A DNA stretch of 14,449 bases, from NCBI GenBank assembly GCA_002255025.1, contig NJEJ01000042.1, positions 1 through 14,449 of the forward strand. The letters run 5' to 3'. Positions 12,351-14,449 of this stretch are shown piece by piece. The notes under the pieces were generated by a model. The model worked only from the letters and a program-made list of their open reading frames with translations, was not told where the DNA came from and did no database searches. Both the position numbers and the translations under genes were made by a program. The DNA comes from Candidatus Bathyarchaeota archaeon ex4484_135 (GTDB taxonomy: Archaea > Thermoproteota > Bathyarchaeia > EX4484-135). Position 1 is the first letter of the stretch. Each line of letters begins with the position of its first letter.

Positions 12351-13042
12351 GGCCCTCAGGACATCCTCGTCCGTTAGGTCCCTCCAGCGTTCGTAAGCGT
12401 CCGCGACCGCGAAGAATGGACCAGGCCTCACGTTCAGGCAGATCAGCAAATCGCAGGCCCTCGCCAGCCTGAGGACGGATCCCAAGCTCCCGGTCGGGAC
12501 AGCTATTATGGTCTCTGAGGCCTTCTTGGCCCTGACGAACCTCAGGGCAGCAGACATGGTATATCCGGCCGCGATGCCGTCGTCGACTAACACGACCCTC
12601 CGGCCCTCTAAGCTGTCAGGGTACGGCCTGCCAGCTCTCAGGACTTTGTTCCTCCTTTCCATTTCCTCGAGCTGCTTTCCATTTCCCTCACGGCCTCCTT
12701 GACGGCTTGCTTTGATAAGCCGAGCATACGTGCAAATTCCTCGTCCACAAATACGTGCCCGTCCGGGCTGACGGCACCGAAGCCGGCCTCACGGTTCCAC
12801 GATATCAGCAGCTTCCTGCACAACAGGAGGTCAAGCTCGGCCTTTAGGGCTCTCGCGACCGGGACAGCTACTGGCACGCCGCCCCTCGGTATGGCATACA
12901 CTATGTCGGCGTGTTCTAACACGGCCGAGCAAGCTTCGGCCAGCCTCAGGCCAGCATCTGACCTATCCCTGAACACCCCCTCACGGCCGAAGAGTTCCTC
13001 GTCATACACGAGGTTGCCGGTCCTCGTTAATCTCATGGTCAT
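12336..13042 (-). pseudogene. Phosphoribosyltransferase, split by a 20-bp duplication-like insertion
   Basis: The two open frames are parts of one PRTase-family protein. The upstream part (13042-12638) has the family start (LFGREGVFRDRSDAG), VYAIPRGGVPVAV, FGAVSPDG and the helix to AVREME. The downstream part (12662-12336) continues from MERRNKVLRAGRPYPD through the PRPP-binding VVLVDDGIAAGYTM to FFAVADAYERW. They meet at a 12-nt direct repeat (CTTTCCATTTCC on plus, at 12655-12666 and 12675-12686) with a 20-nt period. Deleting one period joins the frames exactly at AVREME-RRNKV. The usual substrate of this PRTase group is not known. The start ATG overlaps the TGA of the upstream gene behind GGAGG, so translation is coupled. 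Expression as two chains from ATG 12662 cannot be excluded. Confidence 0.85.
12655..12686 (-). repeat. 20-nt period imperfect duplication in the phosphoribosyltransferase
   Basis: CTTTCCATTTCC is present at 12655-12666 and again at 12675-12686 (plus-strand reading). The 20-nt period causes the frameshift in the gene. Confidence 0.85.
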
Positions 13043-13278
13043 CAGCCCTCCAAGAGCTCTTTAAGGTAGGCCTTCGAGGCCCTCAGGATAGCATCACGCC
13101 ACGAGGGGTCTCTGAGCATCATGGATATAGCCACCCTCGGGGGCATATCGCCATATTTGGCCTCCAGCTCATCTAAGACAGCTTCCGAGGAAATCCCGAA
13201 TTCCCTTAAGCCCTCAAGGATAATGGCGAAGGGTAAGTCTTCTCCTTCTTCTTCACAGGCCTCCAGGATGGCCAGCAT
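13042..13278 (-). CDS. Small helical protein of unknown function between radical SAM and PRTase genes
   Basis: I do not recognise this 78-residue product. It is acidic and looks all-helical (MLAILEACEEEGEDLPFAI, then FGISSEAVLDELEAKYG and a final ILRASKAYLKELLEG). The frame is open to 13383, but the upstream part copies the antiparallel frame of the radical SAM gene and looks non-natural, so Met at 13278 is chosen. That start overlaps the radical SAM end by 26 bases, and the stop TGA overlaps the PRTase ATG by one base. Middle position with overlaps on both sides marks it as part of a tight operon, and the product may be an accessory subunit. Another possibility is that it is a shifted C-terminal extension of the radical SAM protein. 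Confidence 0.5.
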   Translation of the reverse strand: MLAILEACEEEGEDLPFAIILEGLREFGISSEAVLDELEAKYGDMPPRVAISMMLRDPSWRDAILRASKAYLKELLEG

Positions 13279-14077
13279 CAGGCGAGCTTTTCTTCCTAAG
13301 CCCGAAGAACTCAGCTGGGTCGATGCCGTAGGCCGCCATTCTGACCAGCGTCGTCTCATACGGGTCGCATATTTCTTCCTCAAGGTTCGCTGCCACTACC
13401 GCGTCTATCTCGGTCAGCCGTTCTATTAGGGCCTTTCGCTCCCTGGCGGGCATTATGCGTGGGTCCGTCATGGCTGCCACGTGAAAGCTCACGCCCTCGT
13501 TCAAGAGGGCCTCTACAGCCCTGAAGGGAAGTTCGAAGGCCTCGGGGACAGCACCAGTCCTCGCCGTGAAGCCCTCGGGCGTCCCGGCCTTGAGGCTGAC
13601 CCTGACGTGGACTCGCTCGAAACGCCCGATGGCCCTGACGTAGGACCTATCAGCCCCGAAGAGGATGCCGTTCGTCTCAAGGATGAAGAGCTTCAGGTCC
13701 GTTTCCTGGAAGGCCTCCGGGAGGCTCAGCAAATGGCGTCTGCAGAGCGTTGGCTCGCCGCCCGATATACGGGCCTTGTTGACCTCGTACCTACGGGCCG
13801 TCTCCTCGATACGCCTCATGGCCTCCTCGGGCCCGTAGAAATGGCCGAAGAACTCCGGGAAATCACGCTCAAAGCCCGTCCAACAGTAGTAGCACCTCAG
13901 GCAGCAGCCCACTATGTAGCCAGTCGCTATGCCTGCGTAAACGCCCGTGGCGTAGAAGGCCGTGTACTTACGCTTATCGCCGTCGCATACTATGCGTTCC
14001 GTCTCCCGAGCCAGCCAGAGGGGGTCGAAGGGCTTAAAGCCTGGCGTGAGGAAGCGTGAGTAGCTCTGCTCGCACAC
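13253..14077 (-). CDS. Radical SAM enzyme
   Basis: The 274-residue protein carries the radical SAM cluster motif CxxxCxxC, seen as GCCLRCYYCW at about residue 57-66, followed by ARISGGEPTL (the SAM-binding GGE motif), LFILETNGILFG and RVSLKAGTPEG, the usual half-barrel order. No second cluster-binding Cys group is evident near the C-terminus, so no SPASM domain. The substrate is not predictable. The start is GTG 14077, placed 31 nt after a TATA-like CTTTAAT, so the message is near leaderless. It heads an operon with the small helical protein and the phosphoribosyltransferase; the PRTase suggests nucleotide or base chemistry, which is inference only. Confidence 0.85.
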   Translation of the reverse strand: MCEQSYSRFLTPGFKPFDPLWLARETERIVCDGDKRKYTAFYATGVYAGIATGYIVGCCLRCYYCWTGFERDFPEFFGHFYGPEEAMRRIEETARRYEVNKARISGGEPTLCRRHLLSLPEAFQETDLKLFILETNGILFGADRSYVRAIGRFERVHVRVSLKAGTPEGFTARTGAVPEAFELPFRAVEALLNEGVSFHVAAMTDPRIMPARERKALIERLTEIDAVVAANLEEEICDPYETTLVRMAAYGIDPAEFFGLRKKSSPDAGHPGGL

Positions 14078-14104
14078 GTCAGAGTCCTTATGCCTAAACC
14101 TCCT

Positions 14105-14111
14105 ATTAAAG
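14105..14111 (-). promoter_or_regulatory. TATA-like box for the radical SAM operon
   Basis: CTTTAAT on the minus strand lies about 31 nt before GTG 14077 in the 42-bp gap after the EVE gene, and supports the GTG start. Confidence 0.4.
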
Positions 14112-14119
14112 ATAAGAGT

Positions 14120-14449
14120 TCATCTATATGGTCTCATCCTACTGGCTATTATCATATAGTCTCTGTGGGAGATGGGCTTGCCACTATTGGCAGGTCCAGT
14201 CGAATGACCTCTTAAGGCCAGATACGGATGTAAACTGTATTTCCTCATGAAGTCTAATTCAGACCACACCTCCCTGACTGGCACGGTTCCCTCACACACT
14301 ATTCTAATCCTGACCTCGTATGGGTATATTTTCTCGCCACATTCTATCTCATCATGCCATATCAGCTCATCATTTTCATACCAATTACCGACAACTTCAA
14401 TAACGCCCTTAAAGGCGCCTGTCCCCTTAACATACATAACTATCTTATC
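14120..14449 (-). CDS. EVE (PUA-like) domain protein, C-terminal part (cut by window edge)
   Basis: The open frame continues through the right edge; the Met at 14437 is internal, because it is preceded by in-frame DKIV that completes the EVE pattern (DKIVMYVKGTGAFKGVIEV). Further marks are a Trp-rich loop (NWYENDELIWHD), YPYEVRIRIVC and LDFMRKYSLHPYLALRG, ending in RDYMIIASRM. It is a different EVE subtype from the protein at 2723-3145. The DNA is clearly richer in A/T than the rest of the window, which may mean recent transfer or another genomic context beginning here. Ligand and role are unknown. Confidence 0.75.
   Translation of the reverse strand, partial: DKIVMYVKGTGAFKGVIEVVGNWYENDELIWHDEIECGEKIYPYEVRIRIVCEGTVPVREVWSELDFMRKYSLHPYLALRGHSTGPANSGKPISHRDYMIIASRMRPYR

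Noticed and set aside
13279..13383. The upstream Arg-rich extension of the small protein after the radical SAM gene.
   Set aside because: Its residues arise from the alternate frame of the radical SAM gene and look unlike natural protein; ATG 13278 suffices.
1..14449. CRISPR array, rRNA gene or recognisable integrase.
   Set aside because: No regularly spaced repeats, no rRNA-like sequence and no tyrosine or serine recombinase motifs were seen on either strand.

Overview
The window looks like a hyperthermophilic archaeon, most likely of the Thermoproteota (crenarchaeal) side. Pointers seen directly: an archaeal-type S15 gene followed by a RecJ-like DHH gene, a Bud32 kinase next to a HAM1-type pyrophosphatase, a tRNA-Lys gene with encoded CCA, TATA-like boxes about 25-40 nt ahead of many starts (often leaderless), and heavy AGG (Arg) and ATA (Ile) codon use. 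The genus cannot be named from the sequence.

Left part (1-6433). A plus-strand redox operon holds the end of a fumarate reductase/succinate dehydrogenase flavoprotein, a fused SdhB + CCG-domain subunit (thiol:fumarate reductase TfrB type) and a DUF169 protein, followed by an EVE-domain protein. Then come minus-strand genes for a small Zn-ribbon protein, a six-cluster polyferredoxin and a large membrane protein ending in a SpoIIM-like domain, and a divergent small plus-strand Zn-ribbon gene.

Middle part (6421-8020). This is the most unusual stretch. An orphan 3' half of a tRNA (6438-6475) and a complete tRNA-Lys(CTT) (7941-8017) lie in the same orientation about 1.5 kb apart. Between them are a small HEXXH protein and a LAGLIDADG homing endonuclease gene interrupted by one TGA and running antisense into tRNA-Lys. 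The layout matches a decayed element integrated at a tRNA 3' end. A split (trans-spliced) tRNA half is the main alternative, because the T-stem differences from tRNA-Lys are paired, compensatory changes. A 14-nt near-identical direct repeat brackets the tRNA half.

Right part (8008-14449). Core genes (RecJ-like, S15, HAM1, Bud32, a DUF296/PPC protein) alternate with damaged accessory genes: a HEPN-MNT type locus broken by a 13-bp tandem duplication and a one-base loss, and a phosphoribosyltransferase broken by a 20-bp duplication-like insertion. The phosphoribosyltransferase is last in an operon with a radical SAM enzyme and a small unknown protein. An A/T-rich EVE gene is cut by the right edge.

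How they work together: RecJ/S15 and HAM1/Bud32 are housekeeping pairs (ribosome, DNA processing, nucleotide-pool cleaning, tRNA t6A modification). The left operon is an electron-transfer module (fumarate/thiol redox), with the polyferredoxin as a possible partner. The repeated finding of short local duplications and nonsense or frameshift changes in accessory genes suggests ongoing decay, unless recoding rescues some of them. No CRISPR array, rRNA or recognisable integrase was seen, and no intergenic stretch exceeds 300 bases.
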